NCBI RefSeq assembly: GCF_000350225.1
Contig: NW_005179021.1
Span: 156,526-220,525 of the forward strand
Source of the DNA: Chondrus crispus
Taxonomy: Eukaryota > Rhodophyta > Florideophyceae > Gigartinales > Gigartinaceae
DNA length: 64,000 nt
Direction of reading: 5' to 3'
Both the position numbers and the translations under genes were made by a program. Each line of letters starts with the position of its first letter. Positions within the stretch are counted from its first letter, which is position 1. This document shows, one piece after another, positions 47,950 through 58,841 of this stretch. Below the pieces are notes generated by a model that worked only from the letters and a program-made list of their open reading frames with translations, was not told the DNA's origin and searched no databases.

Positions 47950-48132
47950 TTATCCGCGCGCACAATCGCGCGTAGACTGGATCACTGTGGGCTTTGAAAT
48001 TTCACAAATCGACGCCACATTCCTTACCGACCTTCCATTCTCAAAGAGAGTCAAGGCGCGAGTCCGACACTTCTTCTGGTCTTTGGCCTGCTTCTGGCGC
48101 CGGAGGTAGGTGGCCTTTTGACGGCGCATTGA
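47950..48132 (-). pseudogene. Helix-turn-helix remnant of a Tc1/pogo-like transposase
   Basis: From ATG 48132, 60 codons: a basic start (MRRQKATYLRRQKQAK), then RALTLFENGRSVRNVASICE followed by ISKPTVIQS. The latter has the pattern of a transposase N-terminal HTH. The frame ends soon after and no DDE domain follows, so this is a fragment. Confidence 0.45.
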
Positions 48133-48332
48133 GTGCGGTATGGTTGGTAGTTGGATAGTTGAACGGTGGAACGCCTCCTCGAGGACAGGATCTCCTGACA
48201 AAAACAACCCCTGGGTATCGTTCACCAGCGCCAACAGCCAGCCAGTTTGAATTCTGAAAAGAAGTCGAATCCACGGCAAACACTTGTATGCACAGTTGTG
48301 GTTGAGTAATAGCGTTAAGAAGCAATTCATAT

Positions 48333-49123
48333 CGTTTTAATGTAAGTGTCCCAAATTAAGCCTTGTCCCAATTTTAGCCCCCGAGAAGGACACCGCTTTT
48401 TAGACAATCATGTATATCCATGCCAGGGACAAGGTTTCCCGTCCCTCGGTTCTTGGCGGTATAATTTCATACATTCAGTCAGAGAAGCATCCTGGTGTGG
48501 CATTACCTCGGTGGGCTAGGGAGGCAAATCTTAGTGAAAGAAGAAGCAGAAGAATAGACTGCAGTCAAAATGTCTCCCGATGATACTCGGAGTTGTCTAT
48601 TCGATGGGAAATCGGGCGATTTTTGTGTGCAAGCCTTGATAGGCAGGATAACTACTGCGAGCTCGTTCGTATTATCGCGTGTGTCTATGAAGCGCGTCTG
48701 GATTGACAGTGGGAAAGACGAACCTCATGGTACTTGTTCAACAGCATAAGCAACCAGTAAACTTCATTAATAGACATAAGTCATTTGCAGTCTTCATTTC
48801 AGGCTCAAAACCGTTAAAGAAACAGAATTAGTTAAAGCATTCGAGAGCTCTGCAACTGTCACAAAAGATGAAGGCGGAAGAATGCTCTTCTATACTACAA
48901 GAGTGCCACCTGCAGTACTCTTTTCGGAAGAAAACAGGCTTTTACGCATATTGATCTTGTGAAGAGGAATAAAGAATGCGGTATAGCGAAAGGGGAGTAG
49001 GATGGAAGCTTTACTCATGCAGTTCAAAGTGAAACCATATCAAAGTTCCTCTCAGCGACCAGATCAATTCCCAGTCTAAATCTCAACATCATCCCAAAGG
49101 TTCATTAACAAGCCTCTTGAATT
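48333..49123. other. Stretch without a recognisable gene
   Basis: Stop codons are dense in all frames. It is probably the 3' flank of the secreted protein gene. Confidence 0.5.
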
Positions 49124-49621
49124 CTACGGCAGCAATACGGTGCAGACGTCGTCATACGTGCAAGTGTACCTGAGGTCAAGAAAGCGGCATTTGTCACAAA
49201 GCAGAAAACGATTCTTCCTCTTCTTCCTGCCGGATATATTTGAAGATTGCACACTGGTTGACTCGCAATTAACTCTGACACCACAATTTTTTAAAACCCA
49301 AATGTCAAGATCATCTTCTGCGCTTTGTTCGAAACCCCTGCACTTCAGATCAGCCATATGTTTGAAGCTTCTTCCACAATTTGTGCAAGAATAACCCGTG
49401 TTTGATATCCAACCTTGATACCATACGAATGTTTTGCAATTCTCTGGATGGCTTGGGCTGCAACCCCGGCATCCACCAGCACTAGGACGGCCCTGTACTC
49501 CTGATCCTGACTCCTTCATGCCATTCTCGCCCTTTATATCCTGTGCATTAGCTCCTAACACGGCCAATGCGATTCCAAGCACGGCTAGGAACACTTGCAA
49601 CTGCGAATTTGCTCGAAACAT
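49124..49621 (-). CDS. Secreted cysteine-rich protein
   Basis: 165 residues from ATG 49621. An upstream in-frame start at 49720 would put 33 polar residues in front of the signal peptide and lies only about 10 bp from the TATA box, so 49621 is preferred. Residues 1-27 are a clean signal peptide (MFRANSQLQVFLAVLGIALA, then VLGANA before Q). The mature part has twelve cysteines, including CRGC, CTNC and CDKC, with SCTNCGRSFKHMADLKCRGF in the middle and a basic KKRKNR loop. It is likely exported and disulfide-bonded. I recognise no family. The ORF is intact, has a promoter signal and a 5' UTR of sensible length, and is probably a real host gene. Confidence 0.65.
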   Translation of the reverse strand: MFRANSQLQVFLAVLGIALAVLGANAQDIKGENGMKESGSGVQGRPSAGGCRGCSPSHPENCKTFVWYQGWISNTGYSCTNCGRSFKHMADLKCRGFEQSAEDDLDIWVLKNCGVRVNCESTSVQSSNISGRKKRKNRFLLCDKCRFLDLRYTCTYDDVCTVLLP

Positions 49622-49726
49622 CCTGCACTTGTTCAAGCCTTCCCCTGACAGTTTTTTTGGCAGATTCTGGTTCCTCTTAATGTCTGATGCTTTGCCGCCA
49701 CTCGTAAGAATCGAAAGCAAGACAGC

Positions 49727-49734
49727 TATTTATA
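49727..49734 (-). promoter_or_regulatory. TATA box of the secreted cysteine-rich protein gene
   Basis: TATAAATA on the minus strand, about 105 bp upstream of the chosen ATG, which would leave a 5' UTR of about 75-80 nt. Confidence 0.55.
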
Positions 49735-49742
49735 CAGAATAG

Positions 49743-52701
49743 ATTTCGTGAGTTGTAGGCAGAAGGGACGAAATGGCACGGAGGAACGCACAATTCATGC
49801 AAGTGTCGGGAATATATCATATCCGTGCTTGAAGGTCCATTCATTCAAAGAAACAATAGTCAAATGCAGCCTGCACGTTGTTGTTCAAGGTTAATTGCCA
49901 TCAAGGCGAGATTCAAGAAGAAGATAACATAGATGAGCTATCGGTATTCGTGACAGCAAAGGTTGAAGTAAGGGGCTCCCCCTCTAGCCTAGCAACATGC
50001 CTTAGTCTGCCGATATGAAGTTGTCCACCATCTTCATTTCCTTGTTTGGGGGCCACTGCCCTTTGACAAAGACCCATGAGTTGAGCTTTATGGGTGCGAA
50101 ATGGAAAGGTCGCAGGACATGACTGCTTGTGTTTTGTACAGTGGGGGAATACTCTATGCATCCCAGGACCGAGAGACATGAAATACGGGGATTATCACAT
50201 GGCTGCGAATGAGAACAGGCATGGGCAAATCCGAGTGGCACATCTCATGCGCGCGGTCTGCAAACATCAGCGCGTGTTAAAATCCGCGTGACAACATACA
50301 TCTCGGACTTTTGAGCACAATCACTCGCTAGTAGGCAGGGGCAGTGAGCCTTGCTTCGTCACGTATCTTTATACATAGGGATGGGGCATTCACGTTTGGG
50401 AAAGATCGCTGTCATTTACACATACCTCCGCGGTTCTCATACGGCCCTGGCGTTCGGTCGCTCTCTTCTGCCAAGGGTAACCTTCGAAGGAGCTCCCATT
50501 CTCACATGGAAAGCCTTGTCGCGCCGTTGAGCTGGACACGGACCAATTCTGTGCACTGAGGGAGTCGTGATTTGGACCACAAGAGGCAGTCAATAGGAAA
50601 AATAATGTTGTTTATCAAGCTATATTATACAACGCAAAACGTGACATGGCGAATTTTGTATTTGACAAGCTTAGCAGAGGCGACAAGCATGTAGTCCCCC
50701 GTAGCTCTCGTGCTACCCAGTGGACCTCGGAGCCTGACGTCGCCCCTCGACTGCGTCTAGAGGCGTATGTCATGCCCTCGGTCCACTTGATATCACGGCA
50801 GCCAGGAGACAACTAAAACATGTCGTCTCCAGACGTGCGACAAGCTGGGATATTGCCAAAGACATCAAACCACCAGGGTGCGTGGAAAGAGAGAAGCAAA
50901 TGTCTTGTTATGTTTCCATGTTTAGAACCGACTGAATGCGACATGTCTTGCGATCAGCTAGCCTTCCTCGCGCACATCCAGGATCAGCAGCAATAGAGTA
51001 TTCCAGCACATGTTCATAGTTGCTAATGCTACAGCATTTTCTTAAAAGTTCGCAGGGGTTCTGTCTAAGGCTTACATCAAAAAGGAGTCGGGTCCGATGC
51101 TTTAATCGTGTAGGGGACATAGTTCTGTGTGTTCGCACTCCTCACCATTCTCGCTCTATACTTGTTAGTGTAGCGTAATGTGAGCTCACCTGTTGAGGAG
51201 TCCAAAGATCTGCAACGCAATGAAACGCAGGGAGGAAAGTGGAACTGTTCTGATAACTTTATTGTGTATTGTGAGATAAACAGTTGTTGGAGTAAGGAGT
51301 AGGATGGATGAGTTCCTCATTTTACTTTGAGGTAGAGAAGGGCGCTACTTATACTAAACTTTAGCAAGGATATGTAGAAGAATTCCTGGGACTCGCATTG
51401 ACTCAGTTTGACTCAACCAGATTAAGAGGTTCTTAATCTTGGTGTACTGTGACGAGTAATCATATTGTGGAAGTTGATGTTGTGAGGAATCTCAACATTG
51501 TGAGTAAAGCTTTGAAAGAAGAAGTGCTATTACCCATTGGGTGCTTTACTGTATGTTGCGTCGTGGGTAGTTGTTTCCGGTTTCTTTTGTCATATTGCTT
51601 GGTCACCTGGTATCCTATCGTTTTCGTCTTGTTACACGTAGTTGCAAACATATGAAACGGTGCGAAGCACTCAGAAAGCCATAGATTTATTCATTGCCAT
51701 GCTTTCGTGGGGCTGTGCCTTCTTCTTTTGAAGGATGCTTCCCGAAGTCAGCATCGGGGAAAAGTTTGTCAGGTGCACATTACTTTTTACTTGCGCAATA
51801 CTTGCGCACTGCAATTTGGTTTAATGTTTATAATTAATAATAAACATCGATCCATCAACGTCGACAACCGGGATCCCCACAGCACGATGAAGGATACAAG
51901 AAAAGGGGAGGCCACCCTGCAGAAGCAGGCCTGCGTAGTTGGGACTTTAAGACAAAATACGGGGGTGGAAACATGTTCCAGTGTCTTTTTGGAAGGATCT
52001 TATCTTTCGGTATACTTATTACGATAGGGATTTTGGAGTACAGCACCCAGCAATAGGCCACTAATATCTCTACGAAAAGTATCAACCTGCCTTTCACTTT
52101 CAAGTGTTTCCGTCCAATAGACATTTTTCAGATGATGAAATGTTACCACTTTTCGGAAGGGCTTTTTACTAGGTACAGTCTAGGGCAAACCCCAGAACAA
52201 ACTTGGGGACAAAACCCCAAGCAGTAGTTCAACAATTGGTCTGCATGTGTACAACGTGTACGCGTTAGAAATCTCCCGACAAAAGGCATTTATACCTTCG
52301 AGTGGTGGTTGCCTTTTTCTGGGTAGAACAGGACAACAAGAAAATAAAGGATACCCATCTTTGCATTCTAGATAGACGGCTCGCAAAGTACACCCCTCAC
52401 CCTTACAATTCCCATCTCCTTCCGCCTAAGCACCAACACCACTCGCAGGGTATGTTGGGTATGGGGTTTAAAAATTGTAGGGACATGGGAAGTTTTCTTC
52501 GTTTGAGCCTTTAGCCGGCGCGAGGTTGACATGTGCACACAGTGCGCAACCAACAACCTTCCCCCATTTGTAGTCCATGAGAAAATGTGCTCTGAGTGCG
52601 ATAAGGACTACGTGAATTTGTCTTCAAGACGGAGGATGCCGCGGGCCGGCAGTATTGCGCGTGTCGTTAGAGGGAAAGAGCGGAAGTGTGGTTGGGGATA
52701 T
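49743..52701. other. Three kilobases without a supported gene
   Basis: Only frames of up to about 110 codons occur. The minus-strand frame at 50002-50241 ends RPFHFAPIKLNSWVFVKGQW and looks slightly protein-like but has no family. At about 52060-52110 (minus) a short match to the end of the dispersed repeat (GGTTGATACTTTTCGTAGAG) is visible. The stretch is bounded by two inverted piggyBac-like relics. Confidence 0.4.
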
Positions 52702-53127
52702 CCCTGTGCGCGACTTTCGTGACAATTTTTTTTGGGCCTTTCGGGTTTCTTTAGCATAGCTCCAGTTTCAGACTGACTTAAATATGAAACCAAGCCGGTT
52801 GGAACTGCACTGCCGAGACGGTTGTATTGATATGAACATATTCCGTCGTAGTGCAGTACTTCCTGCGACAGGGCTGTCTCAATAAGCAGGGGTTGGTCCC
52901 GTAACTGGGTCGGTCTTGTAACTTTTGTCTACATCGTATGCAGCACTTATTCATACTTTGCCCAATTTTCGTGACTCTCAGATGATAAAGTGCCACTTTC
53001 CTCCTAAATTTTAACTCAAGGTCTCCTTGGCCTCTACATTTCTTCTTGCGCAAAAGTCACTAATTCATTTCTTCTTGCGTAAAGTCACCATTGTCACCTA
53101 TTCGTGCACGACTGCAAGTGCCGTACA
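52702..53127 (-). mobile_element. piggyBac-like 3' end relic, copy 2
   Basis: An inverted copy of 45756-46150. It ends exactly in CCCTGTGCG at 52702-52710 (read inward), the same terminus as the 29.3-34.6 kb piggyBac element, followed by GACTTTCGTGAC-like bases. The minus-strand frame 53053-52778 encodes FRRKVALYHLRVTKIGQSMN, then KCCIRCRQKLQ, PCLLRQPCRRKYC: seven cysteines in pairs, like a piggyBac C-terminal domain. About 40 bp of extra sequence with an internal duplication (AAGAAGAAATG) distinguishes it from copy 1. Confidence 0.55.
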
Positions 53128-53137
53128 GTGACTTGAG

Positions 53138-53739
53138 ATGCCCAACCGCACCATGAGAGACAGTCTCGTTCTGTCTCAAATGTGTCCGCTCCCTCTCCCG
53201 CTCCCGCCAACCCAATGGTTTAACAGACCCCTCACACCCGCGCCCCGCAGCTCCCTCCGAACCTCTCCCCTCCCCTCTACCCGCCCCGCATCCATCCGCA
53301 TGATTCTATCCACCCGCTTCATCCTCAGGAAACAAGCCGGCCATTGCTCCGACATGGACGCTTCGAAAACATGATCCCACCGCATCCCAACCTGGCGCTT
53401 GTACTCGCCATCTTGGCAACTATCGTGCTCACCTCTACCGCCCAACGCCCCCGCCCGGCACTGACAAAGCAAGCCTTTCGCCAGCTCCTCAAACTACGCC
53501 TCCTTCCAACCAAGTCCGATGGCGACTAGGACGGTGTTTGGACGGCGGGTGACCACGCGCGTGGGAGGGATAGTAGCCGGGTGGTGGCCGGTAGGGGATG
53601 GGGCGGCGGTGAGGTTGCGGGGGCGGGGGGATGTTGTATGATGCGCGCGAGGGAAAAGGACGCTGGAGTAGAGTACGCCGCAGACGACGAGGATGGAGAG
53701 CGTGCGGCGCACGATGGCGCGTCGCGGCTTAGTGAAACA
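53138..53739. other. GC-rich stretch without an intact gene
   Basis: Short proline/arginine-rich frames occur on both strands. The composition resembles the neighbouring APC6 fragment, and this may be more of the same or another degraded host gene. Confidence 0.35.
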
Positions 53740-53942
53740 TGGAGGTTGAGGCCGAACGCGTGTCTCACGGCGACGCACGCGGGAGCCAAGCCTGCGTACA
53801 GCGTGGTAGCGTTGTGCAGAAACCGGCGCGCGACCTCGGTCTTGCCGCACGCAAAGTAGTATTAACTGACGGCCATCCAGCTGACGGCGCTCTTCGGATC
53901 GCGGTCCACCAGCGAGTGGGCTTCTTGCAGACGATGAATTAC
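53740..53942 (-). pseudogene. APC6/CDC16 TPR fragment (anaphase-promoting complex)
   Basis: One minus-strand frame reads HRLQEAHSLVDRDPKSAVSW, then MAVS, a TAA, YYFACGKTEVARRFLHNATT, LYAGLAPACVAVRHAFG. This is the order and spacing of the APC6/CDC16 tetratricopeptide segment (ELVDxxPxxAVSWFAVGxYYL, KxxxARRYFxKATxLD, xxPAWxAxxHAF). The reading is interrupted by the TAA, and the protein continues in neither direction. About 68 codons of a protein that is normally several hundred residues long. Confidence 0.5.
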
Positions 53943-54124
53943 AGCACCCGATTTGCGGAATTCGACGAGCTATGACGAGATGAGGGAGTGCTACTCCGGT
54001 GGCACTCCGCACGAACTACGGCAGGGGGATGCTTACTGTACTGCGGTGGCAACTCGCATGTCATACTGTACGACAGCACTGCACGGCTGACCCAGAGTTT
54101 CGCTTGCTGCGGACGTGTCGTCGG

Positions 54125-54430
54125 CTCTTCCCTCATGCTGGAGCGCGATGGAGCGCGAGGAGGGGAGAGCCGTTGGGAGGATAGGCGGAAATAGAGAAGA
54201 AGAGTTAAAGGGGGTTGAATGGGTTCCCCATGTACAAGGCACATGCGGTGTGGAGGAGCCAGGAACACAGGTCGATGGCGGAGATAGGGAGCGTGGCCTT
54301 CCAACACTGGGGCGTGGTTTGTGGGCGAACGATGGTGATGTCGGCTTAGTGCCGTTGTGATGAACAGGCACAGGGGTACGACAAGGGTATATGCCATGGA
54401 GCTGCGCCACTTGAAGTGTTTGGGGAAGCG
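54125..54430. repeat. Dispersed repeat (copy at 47010-47300)
   Basis: A direct copy of the 47010-47300 segment (see that entry for shared blocks), with small indels. Confidence 0.75.
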
Positions 54431-54744
54431 CTCTTGACTCAAGAGCCTTGAGGTTGTACAGCCCGTAAAAGGTCTTTTATGTTTTGTTGTTTTGTTGTTT
54501 TTTCGTTTTTTCATGTTTTTGTTATTATAGGTACTGTAAGTACTTGAGTGTGGCTTTCAGAGGAGATTTACCCTTGGGTACTCCCCAAAAAGTTTCCAGT
54601 GATTTTGTTGGTTGTTTACGTGTTTCGGGTGTTCCCTGTCATTACGCGTACGTGTACATGTGTATACGTGTACACCTGTACCCGTAGGGACGGCGGAGGG
54701 CAGAAGGGGGATAGAAAGATAAAGGGAGGGAGGGGGCAAGCGAA

Positions 54745-54890
54745 AACTTGACTACTTCACATTCCCCCCCTTCGGGGACCGACCTCTGGCTGCTTTCACC
54801 CTTCGCCTCTTTTTATTGCCGCCTTCTGGTTGGAAACGTGCTTGGAACAATCTAAAAAACCTTGAAATTACAACTGAAATATGCCCTTCG
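54745..54890. repeat. Partial third copy of the 39824/40984 repeat
   Basis: It shares CTCTTTTTATTGCCGCC and CCTTGAAATTACAACTGAAA in the same order and spacing as copies A and B. The pyrimidine tract and the GTAGAGATTCTAG end are missing. Confidence 0.5.
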
Positions 54891-56999
54891 AGAGGTAGTC
54901 TTGCGGGGGAGTGTCGATCCGGGCAATGTCCTCGCTGTGAAGGTGGTACCCTTCGTAATCGATTGCAGGCAAGATACAGTATGCCGCCATATTCCTTCTT
55001 CTCGACGGATGTATTTACAGTATTCCAGTTTCGCGGCCACGTGTGTGTACAGTATTGGAGCAGCAGTGAGTCTTCCTGTTTCATGATGCAAGACTACAGC
55101 AAAGAACGAAAATCAATGCTTGTAACAAGAGGGGCAGCAATGTCGCAACTTTGGTGAGTACTGTATGGCACAGCCGCTAGTCGAAAGTTCAGAGCAACGG
55201 GACACCATGCTTGTTGTGTGTCCCCCGCCATGGGCCACTGTAAAAGCGACCGCTTGTGGTCTCGTGAAATCATGGTAATATGAACACAACCGGCACATGC
55301 CGCACGTGATCGTGGCAATGACGACACTGCCATAGACGTCCGCTTCGTGAAATTGTTCATCTTCAACATGCGTCCATCTACATGATCCACCACGAAAGAG
55401 CATCTCCACCACGCGCTCCTAATCCCATACTGATTCCCACAACTGATTTGCCAGCAGCGTAGAAAAACTATTACAGCGACTCTTGTGGAGGTAGTTCTGT
55501 GTGTCTGACAGCAATCCAACCCGAGCAAAGTTATGCTTTCCAATGCACTGGGTGCAGTGGTCAAGTCCGTCCAGCCGCAGCCATTTCTGGTCGATTCCTC
55601 TCGCACACATCCTCTCGCAACACATCCTCTCGCACACATTTGCATTGCTGTCGTACATTGTCACGGGAACCACAGCAAAACCCCATCCGGGACGCCTCAT
55701 TGGACGAGCACATCGAAGGCGGATTCACCAGCCAGTCTCGCACGAGACCTCTGCTCGTGACTCACGAGTCGTGAGCACGCAACCCCAGAGCTGGCCACCG
55801 TCGTCCCCTCCAGGCACAACGGCACTAAATGGCGATCTTCACAACCGCACTCCATAGCCCCTGGTCCGAGGACAGCCTCCGTGAGGCTGTGTAGCGCTTG
55901 TTGCACAGGCCAGCTTGGAGCATCTCTTGCTCCACTGCCGCTTCCCGCCTCTCTCGCGTTGCCGGGCACTGCTCCCCGCTTTATTTCGTTGCAGTACCGC
56001 GGGTTTGTGTCCTGGGCCGAAGACCTCCTTCCAGTCATTTAACATGATCGTACGGGAACGCTAGAGCCGCATCCATCTTAACAAATTTCTTTTTTTACCG
56101 TCAACTACGCTTTTGGTAATGCGCGTTCACCTGGCGCCGTCGGGCTCTGCCCTTCCCGCCTACGTTACTACCTACTTGCGGTCTTCCATACTGCACCCCA
56201 ACTTCATATGCTATACCGGCGAACAAGGCCCCTACGTTGCATTCATGGAAACGAACGTTTTACCCCCTCCTCACGGATTAACAATGATACTATCGACAAG
56301 TGGCAAAGCTTGATTGAATTCCGCTGGTTTTCTAGAGATGGGCTTTGGAACAAGGCCAATGTCTGTCGATGAAACGATGCCTCGCTTTACTCTCAGGAAC
56401 TCCTGCCCTACACGCTTCTGTAAGTCCAGTGGCCCCACGCCGTCGCCCATGAGCCACTGTCTGCATGTTTGACCACGTATGTACGTGCATCAGTGGCCTT
56501 TATCACAATGCACAAACGTCGAGAAATGATTTCCGAACGTATGCCTCCTACCTTTCGAAAAATGATAGTGTATTCCCGGTTACTTTGTCTACAGGAGTTG
56601 CCCCTGCAAACGCAGTTTTGTTCCTTCCGGCAACGCCTTAATAATGTTTTGGTGCCACGTGGGTCAAGTTTGTTTGACAGAAGGAGACAGGCAGCAATCT
56701 CTATTACAGTAAAACATCTCGTCGTACTTGCAAGCCGTTTTGGAGAGCAATGGGAATCACCCATACTAAAAATAATATCCATGGTCTTCCAAGAGAGACG
56801 AGGAGGACATCATTGGTGAGATGCATGACTCTTTTTCGGCCACGATTTCCACTGATACGGGAGAAGTAGAATATAAAGCCGGTTCATCTCTGCTAAGACA
56901 CCGCCCTGTCTTCAAAAAAGGTTCTCTATTTCGATACGGGAGAGCTCCTTTGCAAGCGCCCCGAACGCCACTTTCTGAGGCCGATCAGAGAACTCTGTC
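54891..56999. other. Two kilobases without a supported gene
   Basis: Several overlapping frames of 60-180 codons occur on both strands (for example minus 55113-55412 and 55697-56038), but none has a domain or a clear start context. A triplicated 14-bp unit CCTCTCGCACACAT sits at 55597-55639. Confidence 0.4.
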
Positions 57000-58841
57000 A
57001 TGTTTTACTCTTTGTCAGTGACCACTTCAGTGTGGAATGCGATCAGATTTGTACTCACGGGCCTCCTTGTTGATGTTATACTTATCCCATTGGTGAGGCT
57101 CAATATGGGAAAACTCAGAGGGCGATCAGTACGACGAGGGCACGCTGTTCCGCCCGCAGAGACTGAGTTTGGACGGCTGCTGAGACCGTCCTTGCATTCA
57201 CAACCGGAATCTTACAGAACACGAATGCTGATCAATCTTTGCCTCACTCTTTTCATGTACTCCGCCACGCTGCTGCTTGAATATGGAAGCAAAGATGCAG
57301 TCACAAGCTCCAAACGAGACATAAATTCCTCTTTAATGTCACATGAGGACTTTCGAGGTGGAATGATGTACTTTATGGTCCCAGAAACTGTATCTAGTGA
57401 TACACTTGAAGACGTAATACTCGCCAGTACTTGGATATCTCAGCCCTGTTCAGACGTCGAAGGCGTGCCAGAGCGTGCTTTACAAATTCCAAGTAATCTC
57501 TCGCAAAGTGGTTCGAAACCATATTACTGGCCCATTGACAGCACAGTGCTAGGAATAATGCATGACAGGAAGAATGGAATGGCAGTATTTACAAAGACCG
57601 AGGTTGGACTGAAATTCACCAGACACAGCACTAGGAGAAGGACTGTTCTACATGACATCCATTCCATAGAGCTTCCGCCAGGTCACGGTGAACGCTACGT
57701 CAATGCTGAAGATATTCTTAGCTCTTCAGCGATCGAGTTGGACAGTATCATGAAGGTTCTAGTGATGATGTCTTTAAATGCAGAAGGATTCCGGGGGCAA
57801 ATGGATGATTCCAGCTACCCAGAATACGCAAACATACCTGTGATTATTGAGTTTGTGGGCCTGTACGGAGGACCGCTTGTTGGGTCTTATGTTTTCTCAG
57901 AACCTACACACCTGGCAAGACTGCTCGCAATTGCTTTGAACTCGAAAACTCCCCTCTGGCCCTCAATAAGATCCGTTCAAGCAACTAATAGGGTGAAATG
58001 CCTCAGAAATGTGACAAAGCCAGTCATATTGAGAACATTTTCCTGGTATGCAATCAATAATAAGAGCGATGAACATGAGTTTCCTGTACTAGACTGTTCT
58101 CTTAGTGACGTATTTTCTGTGGCGACACAACATTCAATGGAATCAATTTCGTTCTTCGAACACTCTGGTGGTCAATGCGGATTATTAATCCCCCTTTTAG
58201 TTTGCATGGAGTGGAGGAAAAACGAAACTGTTTTCACATATGGTAGTATTCGATCCTATGAAGAGACAGAGAGCGTCTTCTATATGTTCAGACACCTTAA
58301 GAAAGTTGCTCGAGGTCGTTTGAAGCAGGACATAACACTTGAGATTATGACAAACGGTCTGATCAAGCACTTATTGAGCATAGGAGACGTTCAACAGACG
58401 AAGGCTGCCGATGCAGGTGTGACACTTGGTTTGAGAGGCACAACGGAGAGAATCATGTTACTTGGTGGTAGAGAGAGTGGAAATGTGTCGGGGCAAATCA
58501 AGGAAACGTCCATCACGGCATCCATCGATGCTCTTTTCTTTTCTGGAATTGCGGTCTTGGGTGCGATTATAGTTGGCATGTCCGTAGTGGCTGTTGCTTT
58601 ACGTCATGAGATAACAGTGGATTGTGAATTGAGCCTGGCGCGACTGCAGAATGAACACTTCCTTCTCGGGAGGCCATGTGCATCTCGGAGCAGAAGGTTA
58701 TTGCCAGTAGGAACTTACATGCCGGAGTGGGCAAACGGAAAAATGCATTTTGGTGTCTTACCGCCGGGAGTAGAACCAACCAAAGCAGACAACCTCGATG
58801 ATACATCGAATGATGATATATCGAATAAGCACTTGACATGA
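57000..58841 (+). CDS. Large membrane protein of unknown family
   Basis: 613 residues from ATG 57000 to TGA 58841, uninterrupted. Membrane segments are predicted at about residues 10-32 (SVWNAIRFVLTGLLVDVILI), 75-95 (INLCLTLFMYSATLLLEYG) and 510-537 (ALFFSGIAVLGAIIVGMSVV). The about 410 residues between the second and third would form one large soluble domain, probably lumenal or extracellular, with N-glycosylation sites such as NLSQ and NVTK. The C-terminal tail of about 75 residues is polar. No family is recognised. Codon use is balanced and there are no internal stops. An AATAAA lies about 190 bp downstream. I judge it a real host gene, perhaps specific to this lineage. Confidence 0.65.
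   Translation: MFYSLSVTTSVWNAIRFVLTGLLVDVILIPLVRLNMGKLRGRSVRRGHAVPPAETEFGRLLRPSLHSQPESYRTRMLINLCLTLFMYSATLLLEYGSKDAVTSSKRDINSSLMSHEDFRGGMMYFMVPETVSSDTLEDVILASTWISQPCSDVEGVPERALQIPSNLSQSGSKPYYWPIDSTVLGIMHDRKNGMAVFTKTEVGLKFTRHSTRRRTVLHDIHSIELPPGHGERYVNAEDILSSSAIELDSIMKVLVMMSLNAEGFRGQMDDSSYPEYANIPVIIEFVGLYGGPLVGSYVFSEPTHLARLLAIALNSKTPLWPSIRSVQATNRVKCLRNVTKPVILRTFSWYAINNKSDEHEFPVLDCSLSDVFSVATQHSMESISFFEHSGGQCGLLIPLLVCMEWRKNETVFTYGSIRSYEETESVFYMFRHLKKVARGRLKQDITLEIMTNGLIKHLLSIGDVQQTKAADAGVTLGLRGTTERIMLLGGRESGNVSGQIKETSITASIDALFFSGIAVLGAIIVGMSVVAVALRHEITVDCELSLARLQNEHFLLGRPCASRSRRLLPVGTYMPEWANGKMHFGVLPPGVEPTKADNLDDTSNDDISNKHLT

Noticed and set aside
55094..56038. Several overlapping minus-strand frames of 90-180 codons
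   Set aside because: They overlap in different frames, with no domain or start context to choose among them.
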